A DNA stretch of 64,000 nt from Arthrobacter sp. MYb229 (GCF_002975405.1 NZ_PCPS01000004.1:62001-126000); one strand, 5' to 3'. Shown: positions 50,225 to 58,321, numbered from the stretch's first letter. Program-made: numbers and translations. Notes: a model not told the origin generated them from the sequence alone.

Positions 50225-50632
50225 ATGCAGATTAGCGAGCTTCAGATGAATGGCCTTGCCGAGGTGGTCGCACTCTGGCAACGGGTGGAACTCACCCGGC
50301 CTTGGAATGTTCCGCTGGCCGATGCGGAACAAGCGCTACGCAACGAGTCATCCACAATTCTTGTGGGGCACCGCGACGGAGCGCTGCTTGCCTCCGCGAT
50401 GGGTGGTTTTGATGGTCACCGCGGGTGGCTGTACTACGTTGCGGTCCGTCCCGAGAGCCAGGGCCAAGGACTGGGCCAACAGATCGTTGGCGCGGCCACC
50501 GATTGGTTGCGCCGACGTTCGGTGCCCAAGGTGCAGCTGATGGTTCGCTCCGAGAACTCGCAGGTCATTCGATTCTACGAGCAGCAAGGCTACGAAACCC
50601 AAGACATTGTGGTTTTGGGCAAGCGGCTATAG
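50225..50632 (+). CDS. GNAT family acetyltransferase (YpeA-like)
   Basis: This 135-residue acetyltransferase shows LYYVAVRPESQGQGLGQQIVGAATDWLRRR (acetyl-CoA site) and MVRSENSQVIRFYEQQGYE, the pattern of YpeA/YpfN small-molecule or protein acetyltransferases. AGGGGAG precedes the ATG at 50225, which is preferred over the upstream codon at 50183. The acceptor is unknown. Confidence 0.88.
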   Translation: MQISELQMNGLAEVVALWQRVELTRPWNVPLADAEQALRNESSTILVGHRDGALLASAMGGFDGHRGWLYYVAVRPESQGQGLGQQIVGAATDWLRRRSVPKVQLMVRSENSQVIRFYEQQGYETQDIVVLGKRL

Positions 50633-50681
50633 GCAGAGCAGAGCCTTGCCAGTTTGAGCGCACAACTGGCATTAAAGAAGA

Positions 50682-50711
50682 GTAGGTGGGGGCGCCATTG
50701 CCCCCACCTAC
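50682..50711. terminator. terminator between convergent genes
   Basis: GTAGGTGGGGGC and GCCCCCACCTAC form a perfect 12-bp stem with loop GCCATT. On the minus strand it is followed by TCTTCTTTAAT, so it mainly serves the VOC gene. Confidence 0.75.
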
Positions 50712-50729
50712 CTTCGTGCGTACCTTGTC

Positions 50730-51371
50730 TTACAGCACCACGGTACCGTTATCGGTTTCGAAAGTTACAGACAAGATGCCCGGGGTCCCGTTGGGTGCTT
50801 CATACTCCATGCTCACCGCACCGAGATTCACGTTTTCTGGCTGCCCCAGCCAATCAAGGACTCGGTCGCGTGAACCGGCAATGGCAATGCTCTGGATCTG
50901 GCCAGCGGGATCCAGCGCACGGGAAGGGTGCAAGTCTTCGGTGCCGGCGTCCCAGCGCAACAAGTATGGAACCTGCGGGTCCGCGATCAGACCCTTGATG
51001 CCAATCTGCTGCCAGGTGAGTTCGCGGCCGTCAGGGAACTTGCGGTTACCCGGAACCGATTTGCGTCCCAGGCGCTCTTCTGCGCTTGAGAGATCCTCAA
51101 CTGAAACACACCATCCCATCCATCCGCCGCCCAGCTCGGAACGGGCACGGACCGCCTGCCCAAACGGTGCCTTGTCGCTAGCGGGGTGGTTCAGAACTTC
51201 AACTACTTCTAGGTATTGGTCATGCTTGAGCGGGAAAATTACATTGCGAGTTCCGAATCGCGGATGCACGCCTCCCTTGACGAATTCCAAGCCCAAAGCC
51301 TCGGAGATTCTTTCGGCGGTTGGCATGAGCCCGTCCGGGCCACATGCGTACGTAACGTGATCTAGCCTCAT
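50730..51371 (-). CDS. VOC (glyoxalase-like) family protein
   Basis: This 213-residue protein has the glyoxalase-like paired beta-alpha-beta-beta-beta layout: MRLDHVTYACGPDGL, then FGTRNVIFPLKHDQYLEVVEV in the first half, and later strand patterns IQSIAIAGSRDRVLDWL and LSVTFETDNGTVVL. It resembles the PF13468-type glyoxalase-like domain. Reaction and metal ligands are unclear. Two ATG codons stand in tandem; the second (51371) gives the usual MRLDH start. Confidence 0.82.
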   Translation of the reverse strand: MRLDHVTYACGPDGLMPTAERISEALGLEFVKGGVHPRFGTRNVIFPLKHDQYLEVVEVLNHPASDKAPFGQAVRARSELGGGWMGWCVSVEDLSSAEERLGRKSVPGNRKFPDGRELTWQQIGIKGLIADPQVPYLLRWDAGTEDLHPSRALDPAGQIQSIAIAGSRDRVLDWLGQPENVNLGAVSMEYEAPNGTPGILSVTFETDNGTVVL

Positions 51372-51410
51372 CATGTGCCCATCATGTCACTATGTGATTC
51401 AAGTCTCGAC

Positions 51411-51429
51411 TTAGGCTACCCTAACTGGC
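51411..51429. promoter_or_regulatory. weak DtxR/IdeR-like iron box
   Basis: TTAGGCTACCCTAACTGGC matches the 19-bp iron-box consensus (TTAGGTTAGSCTAACCTAA) at about 13-14 positions, with intact TTAGG/CCTAA half-sites but a degenerate right end. It lies 37 bases before the VOC gene and about 130 before the riboswitch. Confidence 0.25.
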
Positions 51430-51546
51430 GAACTGGCGATCGAACGCTCTGCATAAATTGCGTTATAAAAGTGCAATATGACCGATTGCGTCACTTTGAG
51501 CCACTTCATATTGCCAAGATCTTCGGTTGTCCGGCAGACTTGTGTC

Positions 51547-51668
51547 AGGTCATGAGTCCCAGTAACAAGCCCCGGCTTACTGGGCGGCAACCCTCCTCCG
51601 CGGTGGGGTGCCCCGGGTGAAGACCTGGCCCTCGGCACAAACTGTGTCTAGGACAAGCGCGGGTTACC
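51547..51668 (+). ncRNA. SAM-IV riboswitch
   Basis: The leader of metY matches the actinobacterial SAM-IV aptamer. A closing helix AGGTC/GACCT (51547-51551 with 51622-51626) encloses CATGAGTCCCAGTAACAAGC and TTACTGGGCGGCAACCCTCC, then the GGTGGGGTGCCCCGGGTGA segment. Downstream, GGACAAGCGCGGG (51651-51663) supplies the pseudoknot-side element of the class. SAM-IV aptamers sense S-adenosylmethionine and precede methionine synthesis genes. The exact 3' boundary is approximate. Confidence 0.88.
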
Positions 51669-51683
51669 CCCTGGAAAGTACCT

Positions 51684-51714
51684 CGACGAGGAGCTTCCTG
51701 TCGGTGTGTTTTTT
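51684..51714 (+). terminator. terminator hairpin of the SAM-IV expression platform
   Basis: CGACGAGGA and TCCTGTCG (51684-51703) form a stem with a single bulge and loop GCT, followed by GTGTG and a T6 run (51709-51714). This would end transcription when SAM is bound. Confidence 0.7.
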
Positions 51715-51756
51715 AGTGGTGTACCCCCATAGTCAACAAGCTATATGGAGGAAACC

Positions 51757-53100
51757 ATGAGTAACAACTGGTCATTTGAGACGCGTCAGATCCACTCCGG
51801 ACAACAGCCCGACCCGGTTACCGGAGCGCGTGCCTTGCCGATCTATCAGACGTCTTCGTTCGTCTTCCCCAGCGCAGAGAGCGCGGCCGCGCGCTTCGCC
51901 TTGCAGGAGCTGGAGCCGATCTACACTCGCATTGGAAATCCAACCCAGGAAGCCGTCGAAAACCGCATTGCCGACCTCGAAGGCGGTGTCGGCGCACTTT
52001 TGCTCGCCTCCGGGCAGGCGGCCACCACCTTCGCCATCCTGAACCTGGCCCACGCCGGCGACCACCTCGTTGCCAGCCCAAGCCTGTATGGCGGAACGCA
52101 GAACCTGTTCAAGCACACGTTGCGCAAGCTCGGCATCCAGGTCACCTTCGTGGCCGATCCGGATAACCTGGCGCAGTGGCGCGAGGCTGTGCAGCCAAAT
52201 ACCAAGGCGTTCTTCGGCGAGGTGGTCTCCAACCCGCGTCAGGACATCCTGGACATCGAGGGAATCTCGGAGATTGCCCACGAAGCCGGTGTTCCGTTGC
52301 TGGTGGACAACACCTTGGCCACCCCATACCTGATCCGTCCGATCGAGTGGGGCGCGGACATCGTCATCCACTCGGCCACCAAGTATCTCGGCGGGCACGG
52401 CACCGCCATTGCCGGCGTCATCGTGGATTCGGGGAAGTTCGACTTCGCCAAGGATCCGGAACGCTTCCCTGATTTCAACACCCCGGACGAGTCCTACAAC
52501 GGATTGGTGTTCGCCCGAGATCTGGGCGTCAACGGCATTCTCGGCGCAAACCTCGCCTACATCCTCAAGGCACGCGTGCAGTTGCTGCGCGACCTGGGCT
52601 CATCGGTGGCACCCTTCAACGCCTTCTTGATTGCCCAAGGGCTGGAAACCCTGTCGCTCCGTGTGGAACGCCACGTGCAGAATGCCAAGGAAGTCGCCGC
52701 CTGGCTTGAAGGCCATGGCCAAGTCGAGCAGGTCGCCTATGCCGGGTTGCCTTCCTCGCCATGGTTTGAGCGTGGCCAGAAATATGCGCCAAACGGTGTT
52801 GGGGCGGTCATCGCCTTTGACGTTGCCGGCGGCGCCGAAGCGGGCAAGGCATTCGTAGATGCCCTAGAACTCCATTCAAATGTGGCGAATATCGGCGACG
52901 TTCGCTCGCTGGTGATTCACCCCGCTTCGACCACCCATGCACAGCTGACCGAGGCGGAACGCCTGTCGGCCGGCGTGCGCCCGGGGCTCGTTCGGCTGAG
53001 CGTGGGGCTGGAGAACATCAAGGACATACTCGCTGACTTGCAACTTGGTTTTGCTGCGATCGCAGAGCCTGCCAACCAGGAATTGCAGGAAACCCTCTAG
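51757..53100 (+). CDS. metY: O-acetylhomoserine sulfhydrylase (aminocarboxypropyltransferase)
   Basis: MetY makes homocysteine from O-acetyl-L-homoserine and sulfide. It is a PLP enzyme of the Cys/Met metabolism family (447 residues). The PLP lysine lies in HSATKYLGGHG, and SSFVFPSAESAAARFA, YTRIGNPTQEAVENRIADLEGG and VDNTLATPYL are family motifs. GGAGG lies six bases before the ATG at 51757; a codon at 51745 is less likely. Control by the upstream SAM-IV riboswitch is expected. metX follows two bases later. Confidence 0.95.
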   Translation: MSNNWSFETRQIHSGQQPDPVTGARALPIYQTSSFVFPSAESAAARFALQELEPIYTRIGNPTQEAVENRIADLEGGVGALLLASGQAATTFAILNLAHAGDHLVASPSLYGGTQNLFKHTLRKLGIQVTFVADPDNLAQWREAVQPNTKAFFGEVVSNPRQDILDIEGISEIAHEAGVPLLVDNTLATPYLIRPIEWGADIVIHSATKYLGGHGTAIAGVIVDSGKFDFAKDPERFPDFNTPDESYNGLVFARDLGVNGILGANLAYILKARVQLLRDLGSSVAPFNAFLIAQGLETLSLRVERHVQNAKEVAAWLEGHGQVEQVAYAGLPSSPWFERGQKYAPNGVGAVIAFDVAGGAEAGKAFVDALELHSNVANIGDVRSLVIHPASTTHAQLTEAERLSAGVRPGLVRLSVGLENIKDILADLQLGFAAIAEPANQELQETL

Positions 53101-53102
53101 GC

Positions 53103-54248
53103 ATGGCATCCATAGTGACTACCGAAGAGACTCTCGACTCGAAGAACCTCGCCGACGGACAGGACGGCATTTTGCGCCGCGCGTCCGTGGGGGAGTACAC
53201 CTTCGAAACCGGTGGATACCTGCCGCGTATCGAGCTGGCCTATGAATCATGGGGGCAGCTGAACGAGGACGGGTCAAATGCGGTGCTGGTTATGCACGCG
53301 CTGACCGGTGATGCTCACGTATCGCAGGGAGATTCGCAGACCCCGGGCTGGTGGGAAGACTTTGTCGGCCCCGGGCTGACCGTTGATACAGACAATTACT
53401 TTGTCCTGGCCATCAACATCATTGGTGGTTGCAATGGATCCACCGGGCCCGGTTCGCTCGACGAACACGGCGAAGCCTGGGGCTCACGTTTCCCCTTCGT
53501 CACGATCAAAGACTCGGTGCGCCTTGAGGCGCGCCTGGCCGACCTGCTCGGGGTGCACACCTGGCATACGGTCATCGGTGGTTCCATGGGTGGAGCGCGG
53601 GCCCTCGAATGGGCAGTCGAATTTCCGGAACGGGTCAAGAACGTGGTTGTCATGGCCTCCAGCGCGCAAGCTACGGCGGAGCAGATCGCATTTGCGCAGG
53701 TGCAGACCGAGGCGATTCGCCTCGATCCAAATTTTGCGCAAGGCGACTACTACGTCAACGGTGTGCGCCCGGATGCCGGCTTGGGCCTAGCCCGCCGACT
53801 GGCGCATATCACCTACCGCTCCGAAGTCGAGCTGGAGACGCGTTTCGCGCGCAAGCCGCAGCCCGGGGAACAGCCACTGGATACCTCGGAAGGTGCACGC
53901 GGACGCTACCAGGTGGAAAGCTACCTGGATCACCAAGCGACCAAGCTGGTGCATCGGTTCGATGCGAATAGCTATCTGGTGATCACCGAGGCCTTGATGA
54001 GCCACGACGTTGCTCGCGGATACGATTCGCTACGTGATGCCTTGGCCCGTCTGGCTAAGGTGAACGTGGTGGTTGCCGCGGTCAGCAGCGATCGGCTGTA
54101 CTTCCCGGCACAGTCTGAACTGCTCGCTGCGTCGTTGCCGAAGCCGAAACCGGTGCATTACATCGATTCACCGATTGGCCACGATGGCTTCCTGACGGAT
54201 GCCAAGCAGCTTGATCCGGTCTTGCAGGCCCTGGTTTTTGACGACTAG
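53103..54248 (+). CDS. metX: homoserine O-acetyltransferase
   Basis: MetX transfers acetyl from acetyl-CoA to homoserine, providing the substrate of MetY. The 381-residue alpha/beta-hydrolase-fold protein has the nucleophile motif GGSMGGARALEWA, the N-terminal ELAYESWGQLNEDGSNAVLV, GGCNGSTGPGS, and the catalytic His in DSPIGHDGFL. It is the second gene of the riboswitch-controlled operon and is followed by a strong terminator. Confidence 0.96.
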   Translation: MASIVTTEETLDSKNLADGQDGILRRASVGEYTFETGGYLPRIELAYESWGQLNEDGSNAVLVMHALTGDAHVSQGDSQTPGWWEDFVGPGLTVDTDNYFVLAINIIGGCNGSTGPGSLDEHGEAWGSRFPFVTIKDSVRLEARLADLLGVHTWHTVIGGSMGGARALEWAVEFPERVKNVVVMASSAQATAEQIAFAQVQTEAIRLDPNFAQGDYYVNGVRPDAGLGLARRLAHITYRSEVELETRFARKPQPGEQPLDTSEGARGRYQVESYLDHQATKLVHRFDANSYLVITEALMSHDVARGYDSLRDALARLAKVNVVVAAVSSDRLYFPAQSELLAASLPKPKPVHYIDSPIGHDGFLTDAKQLDPVLQALVFDD

Positions 54249-54280
54249 GAACTCGCTTAGCTAAGTATCCAAACATAAAA

Positions 54281-54327
54281 GGAACGCAGGTTGATCCACC
54301 AGTAAGCGGTGCATCAACCTGCGTTCC
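54281..54327. terminator. bidirectional terminator after metX
   Basis: GGAACGCAGGTTGAT (54281-54295) and ATCAACCTGCGTTCC (54313-54327) form a perfect 15-bp stem. AAAA before it gives a T-run for the minus-strand gene and ATTGTG follows on the plus strand. Confidence 0.85.
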
Positions 54328-54344
54328 ATTGTGCGTCGTGGGGC

Positions 54345-55211
54345 TCAGTCCTGCATAGGGGCGCTATCCCCAGCGCCCAATGACTCATTCGGCGGTGGCA
54401 GGGTGAACGGGGTGGGTACCGGGCGTTTGGCCGTCACCCCGTCACCGGAAGACTGGTGTCGAATGCGGCGCAAAACCCATGGCGCAAAGTACTCGCGTGC
54501 CCACTGCAGATCTTCGATTCGCGCTTCGCGCCAGCTTCGTGGCGCGTTGTCCAGCTGAGCATTCAAGGACAGCTCGTGGGGTACGTTCAACGCATCCAAG
54601 GCCATCGCGGCGATGAGCTGATGTCCCAGTGGAGAGAAATGCAGCCGGTCGGGGTCCCACATGCGTGTTCGGCGCAGCTCATTCAAGGCCCAGAGGTCGC
54701 CCACCACAGCATCGTAACGTTGCGCAATTGCCCGCACGTTTTCGTTGTATATGGCGACTTTCCCGCGTATGCCGCCAAGGACAGGCGTATCGCGAATATC
54801 GGGTCCGGTGAGCAATAGTATTGTTGCGCCGGTCTTGCTCAGATCGCTAATCGCCCGCTCTAGCTGTTCGGCGATTCTGTCCGGATCGCCGCCGGGGCGA
54901 ATGACATCGTTTCCTCCAGCGCAAATGCTGATCAAGTCTGGTTTGAGATTTATTGCCGGGGTCACTTGTTCGGAAATGATCTGGCCGATCAGCCGCCCAC
55001 GGATGGCCAAGTTTGCGTAGGAAAAGTCCGGAACGGTGGTGCTCAACTGTTGGGCGAGACGATCTGCCCAGCCGCGGTGCCGCCCCGGGTTCTGCGGGTC
55101 GGGGTCCCCGATACCCTCGGTAAAGGAGTCTCCCAGCGCCACGTACCGGCGCCAGGGGTGACTTGTTTCGTGAGCGGGGAGGGATGATTCGGACGCAGAA
55201 TTTTCAGACAC
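54345..55211 (-). CDS. SGNH/GDSL hydrolase
   Basis: This 288-residue esterase-like protein has block I YVALGDSFTEGIGDP (Ser nucleophile), block II Gly in the NLAIRGRLIGQI region, block III GGNDVIRPG and block V DRLHFSPLGHQL (Asp-His). No signal peptide is evident. SGNH enzymes act on esters, acylated sugars or lipids. The GTG start is adjacent to a perfect palindrome that forms part of its promoter, and it is predicted to be leaderless. Confidence 0.9.
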   Translation of the reverse strand: MSENSASESSLPAHETSHPWRRYVALGDSFTEGIGDPDPQNPGRHRGWADRLAQQLSTTVPDFSYANLAIRGRLIGQIISEQVTPAINLKPDLISICAGGNDVIRPGGDPDRIAEQLERAISDLSKTGATILLLTGPDIRDTPVLGGIRGKVAIYNENVRAIAQRYDAVVGDLWALNELRRTRMWDPDRLHFSPLGHQLIAAMALDALNVPHELSLNAQLDNAPRSWREARIEDLQWAREYFAPWVLRRIRHQSSGDGVTAKRPVPTPFTLPPPNESLGAGDSAPMQD

Positions 55212-55246
55212 AACAATATTGTTACTTTTCGGTAACTAGCTGTCAA
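55212..55246 (-). promoter_or_regulatory. leaderless promoter with palindromes before the SGNH gene
   Basis: On the minus strand TTGACA (55241-55246), 17 bases and AACAAT (55218-55223) precede the GTG at 55211 by six bases. AACAATATTGTT (55212-55223) is a perfect palindrome covering -10 to start. GTTAC/GTAAC (55221-55225 with 55232-55236) lies in the spacer. Confidence 0.55.
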
Positions 55247-55262
55247 TGGCGCCAGCGGGAGG

Positions 55263-55688
55263 TCACCCCAGCAGCGCCTTGCTGCGAGCCGCGGCATATT
55301 CTTCGCGGGTGATGATTCGCCGAGCGAACAGATCAACTAGCTCTGCGAGTTTCTGCTCCAAGTTCTTATTCCGCGCCAACAGGTGAGCGTTGGCCGGCAG
55401 TATTCCTGGATCGGACTGCGGCGAGTAGTATTTGGCCCCGGATTGCTTGGTTGACTTGAAATTACGCACAAGCAAGAAGGTGGTAGCGGCCGCCATGAGG
55501 ACAAAAAGAGCGACGATGGCTCCGAAAGCAAAAGGCATCGCGTTAAAGAGCGTGTCAAGAGCGCCAAAGCTTCCGGCGGAGTCATCATCCACATAACCGA
55601 AAGGAGTCGAATCATTGAGCTCGCTGAGCTCATCAAATTCTTCCTGAGTGAGTTCTGTAATTTCTGCTGCAACCTCAGTGATATTCAT
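55263..55688 (-). CDS. membrane protein with C-terminal SHOCT-like domain
   Basis: This 141-residue protein has an acidic N-terminus (about 1-45, rich in Glu/Asp), one membrane helix (FAFGAIVALFVLMAAATTFLLV), a coiled region LLARNKNLEQKLAELVDLFARRIITREEYAAARSKALLG, and ends there. The last 30 residues fit the short C-terminal (SHOCT) domain. GGATG lies just before the ATG at 55688; a start at 55715 is possible. Function unknown. Confidence 0.72.
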   Translation of the reverse strand: MNITEVAAEITELTQEEFDELSELNDSTPFGYVDDDSAGSFGALDTLFNAMPFAFGAIVALFVLMAAATTFLLVRNFKSTKQSGAKYYSPQSDPGILPANAHLLARNKNLEQKLAELVDLFARRIITREEYAAARSKALLG

Positions 55689-55889
55689 GTCATCCAATAT
55701 GTTCGCTCCGCGCACGTCGGGTAGCCCTCAATGCGTTGTTCGGAATGCCGCAACGCATGTTGATATCGCTAGTCAACCATGGATCTTTCAGCCTTCCCTT
55801 ATTTATTCCAAACGTTACATTATTGTAATGGCGACCCAGCCGGTGAATCGATTTGCCGAATCCCTGCTGGCATCTGGTTGACTTGATGC

Positions 55890-56546
55890 GTGAGTGAAAA
55901 TATCTGGAATCCCACCGTCATTTGGTCCCGGCCCGAAGCCGAAAGAGCCGGCACGCCGCTATTGGTCTTGCTTCATGGTTATCTTTCCAACGAGGAAGAT
56001 CTCATGGGGTTGGCTCCCATGCTTCCCAAAGAGTTCACCATCGTCTCGGTGCGTGCGCCTCAGGCGCTGGGGCCCGGCTTCACGTGGTTTCCGCTGATGC
56101 AAGACCTGGATTACTCCTTCGATGAGGTGAAGGCCGCAATCTCGGACCTGTGGAGCTGGCTCGAACCGATCACCAGGCAGCACTCTTCGGTGAGCCTGCT
56201 GGGCTTCTCGATGGGCATGGCCGTGGCAACTTCGCTGTTGCGGCATCAGCCGGAGGCGATCACGGCAGTTGTCGGCCTTTCGGGGTTTGCGGTGCCGGAA
56301 GAGGGCAGCGGCTTCTTCCAAGACGAAAAGCTGCGCCAGATGCGCAAGCCACTGTTTTGGGGCCGTGATCAGGATGATCCGGTGATTACCGCCGAAAAAA
56401 TTGAATACACGCACGGGTGGGCCACCAGCGACGTTCACGTCACCAAGGTGCTCTACTCGAATATGCTGCACTCGGTGAACGCGCAGGAGATGGCGCACGT
56501 GCATGAGTTCCTCAGCGCCGTAGTACTCCAAGGAGCTGCAACCTAA
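55890..56546 (+). CDS. alpha/beta hydrolase (phospholipase/carboxylesterase family)
   Basis: This 218-residue serine hydrolase of the YpfH/carboxylesterase type has LVLLHGYLSNEEDLMGLAP (oxyanion region), the nucleophile elbow LLGFSMGMAVA, an Asp in GRDQDDPVITAEK and a His in AHVHEFLSA. The start is a GTG at 55890 in a weak context (TGATGCGTGAGT). Its stop codon lies inside the first of two palindromes that control the next operon. Confidence 0.87.
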   Translation: MSENIWNPTVIWSRPEAERAGTPLLVLLHGYLSNEEDLMGLAPMLPKEFTIVSVRAPQALGPGFTWFPLMQDLDYSFDEVKAAISDLWSWLEPITRQHSSVSLLGFSMGMAVATSLLRHQPEAITAVVGLSGFAVPEEGSGFFQDEKLRQMRKPLFWGRDQDDPVITAEKIEYTHGWATSDVHVTKVLYSNMLHSVNAQEMAHVHEFLSAVVLQGAAT

Positions 56547-56579
56547 ACGCCTTGTATCAACCTATTGACACAAGGCGTT
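56546..56579. promoter_or_regulatory. palindrome I over the -35 of the membrane-protein/gntR operon
   Basis: AACGCCTTGTATCAA (56546-56560) and TTGACACAAGGCGTT (56565-56579) match over 14 of 15 positions around CCTA. The right arm contains TTGACA (56565-56570), a consensus -35. It could also act as terminator for the upstream gene. Confidence 0.65.
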
Positions 56580-56619
56580 GCCTCCTGCTTGTATTGTTCC
56601 AATGATACAAGCGGGAGGC
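56580..56619. promoter_or_regulatory. palindrome II over the -10 of the membrane-protein/gntR operon
   Basis: GCCTCCTGCTTGTAT (56580-56594) and ATACAAGCGGGAGGC (56605-56619) match over 14 of 15 positions with a 10-base spacer. TTGTAT (56589-56594) is an 18-base-spaced -10 for the TTGACA in palindrome I. Both palindromes share TTGTAT. Confidence 0.7.
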
Positions 56620-56650
56620 CGGTGTGCCTCTCATCACGTGAGGAATTCAC

Positions 56651-57712
56651 ATGAGCAACGTCTTGCCGTTCTTGGTGCTAATAGGATTCGGGCTTGCCCT
56701 GACCTTGCTGATTCGTCGTGGCGTGTTATCGCAGCGGCGGGCTGACCTGGTGAATCTGGCGCATCGCGGCGCCGCCGCCGAAGCGGGAATTGCGGGGAAG
56801 GTACTGCGAGCCGTGCGTGCACGGAACATGGCGGCGCTGATAGTTGCGCTACTTGCTGGCACTTGGGCAATTTACCTCAATCAAGCTTTCCCGAAGGCCA
56901 ATGGGCTGCAGCTTGTCGCGGCTCCAGTCGGCATCTGGATACTGGTAGCCATTGTTTTTATCATCTTCCCCATCCCGCACGATTTCGCCGGTGCCGAAGA
57001 AGGGAACGGCGCGCGTGTCAGCGCAGACCTCACTCCGCGATCGACGGGAATGTTTGGCCCGGCTTGGGGGATAATTGTCCCTGGAGTGATGCTCGGAGCC
57101 ACCCTGATCGGACTGCTCGTTGCGGGCTTAGCATCCTCCCCGGACGAACGGGGGCGATACCGCATGCTGCCCTATGCTTCCGCCAACGGCGCCAGTCTCG
57201 ACGAAAACATGATGGTCACCGAGGTGTCGCTCGGTGACGGCGCCACGGGGCCATTCCCCGGCTGGTACTACGGAATTCCGCTGCTGGTGTTCCTCGTGCT
57301 GGGGGCGCTACTGACCTTGTGGGCGTTGAACCGCAATGCTCGGCGTCCGAGCCTGCGCAGCCCTGCGCTCCAAGGTTTCGACAACGCGGTGCGCACACAT
57401 AATGCTTACGTGCTGAGCACCGGGTTCAGCGCAATGCTTTGTTTTCAGTTGTTGCCGTTGCTCGCCATGGCTGCGTCAGCCATCTACAACGCTGGTTACA
57501 CGCTGAATTTTGTAGTTGGCGAAACCTACACACGCGGAGCCCTACCCGAAGGTTCCACGGACCTGTGGAACGCGGCACTGGCATTGAGCCTTGCGGGCCT
57601 GGGGCTGTTGGTGCTTGTCGTCGGTGCAATACTTCTCGGTCAGCTGGCTGGCTGGATTGCCACGATTTTCAAGGCGACGGATAAGGAAATAGGGGAGGGG
57701 GTAAGCGCGTGA
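56651..57712 (+). CDS. multi-spanning membrane protein of unknown function
   Basis: This 353-residue protein has about seven helices and a large extracytoplasmic loop (about 95-195, including YASANGASLDENMMVTEV). The first helix is VLPFLVLIGFGLALTLLI, and the last pair is LALSLAGLGLLVLVVGAILL. I recognise no family domain. GAGGAATTCAC precedes the ATG. It overlaps the GntR-type gene downstream (GTGA), an arrangement typical of YtrA-type regulators encoded with their target membrane proteins. Confidence 0.8.
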   Translation: MSNVLPFLVLIGFGLALTLLIRRGVLSQRRADLVNLAHRGAAAEAGIAGKVLRAVRARNMAALIVALLAGTWAIYLNQAFPKANGLQLVAAPVGIWILVAIVFIIFPIPHDFAGAEEGNGARVSADLTPRSTGMFGPAWGIIVPGVMLGATLIGLLVAGLASSPDERGRYRMLPYASANGASLDENMMVTEVSLGDGATGPFPGWYYGIPLLVFLVLGALLTLWALNRNARRPSLRSPALQGFDNAVRTHNAYVLSTGFSAMLCFQLLPLLAMAASAIYNAGYTLNFVVGETYTRGALPEGSTDLWNAALALSLAGLGLLVLVVGAILLGQLAGWIATIFKATDKEIGEGVSA

Positions 57713-58059
57713 TCACCCTTGACCCTTCGGATCCCAGCGGGCCATCCGAACAAATCAGAGCCCAGCTTGCCGCGATGATCCAAGGTGGGGAGCTCGCCGC
57801 CGAGACGAGGCTACCTCCGGTGCGGCAGCTCGCAGGTGACCTGCGTGTTGCCGTAGGTACGGTGGCCAAGGCGTATAAGGAACTTGAAATCGCCGGCCTG
57901 GTACGCACCGGGCGAGCCAACGGAACCCGAGTGAATCCGGGACAGATTCTCACCACCGCGCTGCTCTCCGAAACTCGCGCACTCGCTGGCAACGCAAAGG
58001 CCGCCGGCCTGAGCCTCGCGGAATTGCAAAGACTCGTGGCGGCGGCCTGGAACTCCTAG
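57709..58059 (+). CDS. GntR family transcriptional regulator (YtrA type)
   Basis: This short (116-residue) GntR-like regulator has an N-terminal winged helix IRAQLAAMIQGGELAAETRLPPVRQLAGDLRVAVGTVAKAYKELEIAGLV and only a short C-terminal dimerisation tail (about 75-116), which is the hallmark of the YtrA subfamily. The GTG at 57709 overlaps the previous stop and is preceded by GGGGAGGGG. It probably autoregulates through the two palindromes at 56546-56619. Confidence 0.9.
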   Translation: MITLDPSDPSGPSEQIRAQLAAMIQGGELAAETRLPPVRQLAGDLRVAVGTVAKAYKELEIAGLVRTGRANGTRVNPGQILTTALLSETRALAGNAKAAGLSLAELQRLVAAAWNS

Positions 58060-58093
58060 CCGCCGCCACAAAGGGGTGTTCAACTACCTCGAA

Positions 58094-58321
58094 CTAAGCT
58101 GTTTCGACAACGACGGATTCGCCTTGGACGGTGACCTTGTCGCCTTGGCGCATCTGAGCGCCGCGGCGCGTTTCGACCTTGCCGTTGACCCGTACAAGGC
58201 CCTCTTCGATCAGTTGCTTTGCGTGAATGCCGTCTTCTGCCAACGAAGCGAGCTTGAGCAGCTGTCCCAGACGAATCGATTCGTCGCGGATCTGGATGGA
58301 GAATACCTCGGAATTTGCCAT
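58094..58321 (-). CDS. RNA-binding S4 domain protein (YbcJ-like)
   Basis: This 75-residue protein is essentially one S4 domain: RLGQLLKLASLAEDGIHAKQLIEEGLVRVNGKVETRRGAQMRQGDKVTV. Such small proteins bind structured RNA and are common in actinobacteria; the target is unknown. The ATG at 58321 fits the family's N-terminus. The open frame extends upstream to 58633 but encodes no homologous sequence. Confidence 0.85.
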   Translation of the reverse strand: MANSEVFSIQIRDESIRLGQLLKLASLAEDGIHAKQLIEEGLVRVNGKVETRRGAQMRQGDKVTVQGESVVVETA

